A stretch of 64,000 nucleotides of DNA, taken from NCBI RefSeq assembly GCF_012276985.1, contig NZ_JAAXMM010000003.1:1-64000 (forward strand), read 5' to 3'. The DNA comes from Agrobacterium sp. a22-2. Lineage in GTDB: Bacteria > Pseudomonadota > Alphaproteobacteria > Rhizobiales > Rhizobiaceae. Of this stretch, positions 63,242 to 64,000 are shown in pieces. Numbering within the stretch: position 1 is the first letter of the stretch; each line of letters begins with the position of its first letter. The position numbers were made by a program, and so were the translations under genes. The notes below the pieces were generated by a model. It did not search any database and had not been told where the DNA came from. It was given only the letters and a program-made list of their open reading frames with translations.

Positions 63242-64000
63242 TCATTGTGCATCATCATAGCCGACGAAGGACATCATTCCAGCGGCCATGTGATACAGGT
63301 GGTGGCAATGGAACGGCCAGCGCCCCGGATTGTCGGCGTCGAACTCGACAACCACTTCGGACATCATCGGCACCATGACAGTGTCGCGGACTGCCCCGCT
63401 GAAGGCGGCGCCATTGATGCCGACAACCTGAAAATGATGACCATGCAGATGCATCGGGTGCGACATCATCGACATGTTGCGCATGGTGATCCGCACCCGC
63501 TCGTTGGCGGTTACATTCAATGGTTCCGAAGTCTCGATGTTCCAGGCGTAGGATGCCATGTCGCCCATCAGCGTCGCACCATATTGACGGGCCGGTGACC
63601 GACTTTCAAATGGTGCGGCGGCGCGCAGCTTCGCCTCCAGGGCAAGGTCAAGGACCGGCGATGTTTCGGGAGCTTTCGCCGATATCTTGGTGACCGCCGC
63701 TTCCGGGGTTGCAAGGATGACACCGGTTTGCTCGACCGCTCCTTCCCGAAGCGCCAGGATCGGGAAACTTTGCTGCACGGAGGGTAGCTGCAGCCGTATG
63801 TCGAGACGTTGGCCCATGGAAATCGGGAAGCGGCTTCCTGCGACAGGCACGACGTCCTGTCCGTCCACCGCAATGAGCGACCCGGTGAGTGCTCCCGTGT
63901 CGATGGTGAAGGCGGTTGCCGTCGCGCCGTTGATGATGCGCAGCCGGACGCGTCCACCCTTCTCGACGCGAACGACCTCGGGATCGTCGAGCGTCCTGTC
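63242..64000 (-). CDS. Multicopper oxidase, C-terminal part (5' end outside window)
   Basis: About 252 codons of an oxidase distinct from the one at 57242; the frame runs open to position 64000. The visible part has the domain-2/3 region [21 protein letters not shown], a VDGQDVVPV turn and the C-terminal copper clusters [10 protein letters not shown] and HCHHLYHM. The last His-x-x-x-x-Met ligand set is complete. It ends 13 bp before copA and is probably co-transcribed with it. Closest in type to CopA/PcoA-like oxidases of copper resistance, judged from these motifs only. Confidence 0.85.
   Translation of the reverse strand, partial: DRTLDDPEVVRVEKGGRVRLRIINGATATAFTIDTGALTGSLIAVDGQDVVPVAGSRFPISMGQRLDIRLQLPSVQQSFPILALREGAVEQTGVILATPEAAVTKISAKAPETSPVLDLALEAKLRAAAPFESRSPARQYGATLMGDMASYAWNIETSEPLNVTANERVRITMRNMSMMSHPMHLHGHHFQVVGINGAAFSGAVRDTVMVPMMSEVVVEFDADNPGRWPFHCHHLYHMAAGMMSFVGYDDAQ

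Overview
The window reads as an alphaproteobacterium of the Rhizobiales, most likely a Rhizobiaceae accessory replicon (megaplasmid or chromid). The gene content is typical of such replicons: many ABC and TRAP uptake systems beside catabolic enzymes and LysR/TetR/AraC regulators, rhizobial families such as Usg and DUF982, and an Hsp20 gene with a ROSE-type leader. Three identical 16-bp palindromes at 3.1-3.4 kb fit the parS consensus of repABC plasmids (RepB sites), which points directly to a repABC-type replicon. No rRNA, tRNA, CRISPR array or intact insertion sequence was seen. The first 10 bases match the end of the Nextera transposase adapter, so position 1 is probably a contig end.

Layout. 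0-5.3 kb: a 3-dehydroshikimate dehydratase-type gene (cut by the window edge) and an AroE-type dehydrogenase, divergent from a TetR regulator; then the parS cluster, a YoaK-type membrane protein and a truncated tyrosine recombinase. 5.5-11.8 kb: a DapA-superfamily lyase with PxpA, a DASS-type carrier with divergent AraC, and an aldehyde dehydrogenase. 11.8-19.6 kb: an ornithine cyclodeaminase remnant, a soluble GAF histidine kinase with NarL-type partner, and a divergent sugar ABC operon ending in an SMP-30 lactonase. 19.6-29.4 kb: a peptide-type ABC operon with a CocE-type hydrolase and a CapA-like protein, divergent from LysR. 29.4-36.7 kb: two redox gene cassettes, each with its own NemR-like TetR repressor, which share the operator ATGAT-N4-ATCAT. 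37.3-38.9 kb: queC, a queD stub, a GNAT gene and a dead [2Fe-2S] subunit gene. 38.9-48.5 kb: one long operon encoding AmiC, AmiR, a proline-iminopeptidase-like hydrolase, a complete peptide ABC importer and an acetamidase/formamidase. 48.9-53.9 kb: a TRAP transporter with a class III aminotransferase, and LysR. 54.5-56.4 kb: usg, DUF982, hsp20 and regulator-gene remnants. 56.4-64 kb: a copper-resistance cluster (CusF-like protein, cupredoxin, multicopper oxidase, TolC-type protein, lipoprotein, His-rich protein, CopA ATPase and a second multicopper oxidase cut by the window end).

How it works together. Most blocks pair an importer with one or two hydrolases or redox enzymes and a local regulator. 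The 48.5-38.9 kb operon stands out: AmiC should sense a small amide or peptide, AmiR carries an RNA-binding ANTAR domain, and an intrinsic terminator sits in the operon's own leader, so ligand-controlled antitermination of the whole importer/amidase operon is predicted. A second recurring pattern is a perfect 10-bp GC-rich hairpin directly after each of the four solute-binding-protein genes, probably to raise binding-protein mRNA above that of the membrane parts. Several remnants (recombinase, ornithine cyclodeaminase, QueD, [2Fe-2S] subunit, LysR, AraC) mark repeated gene loss between the working modules.
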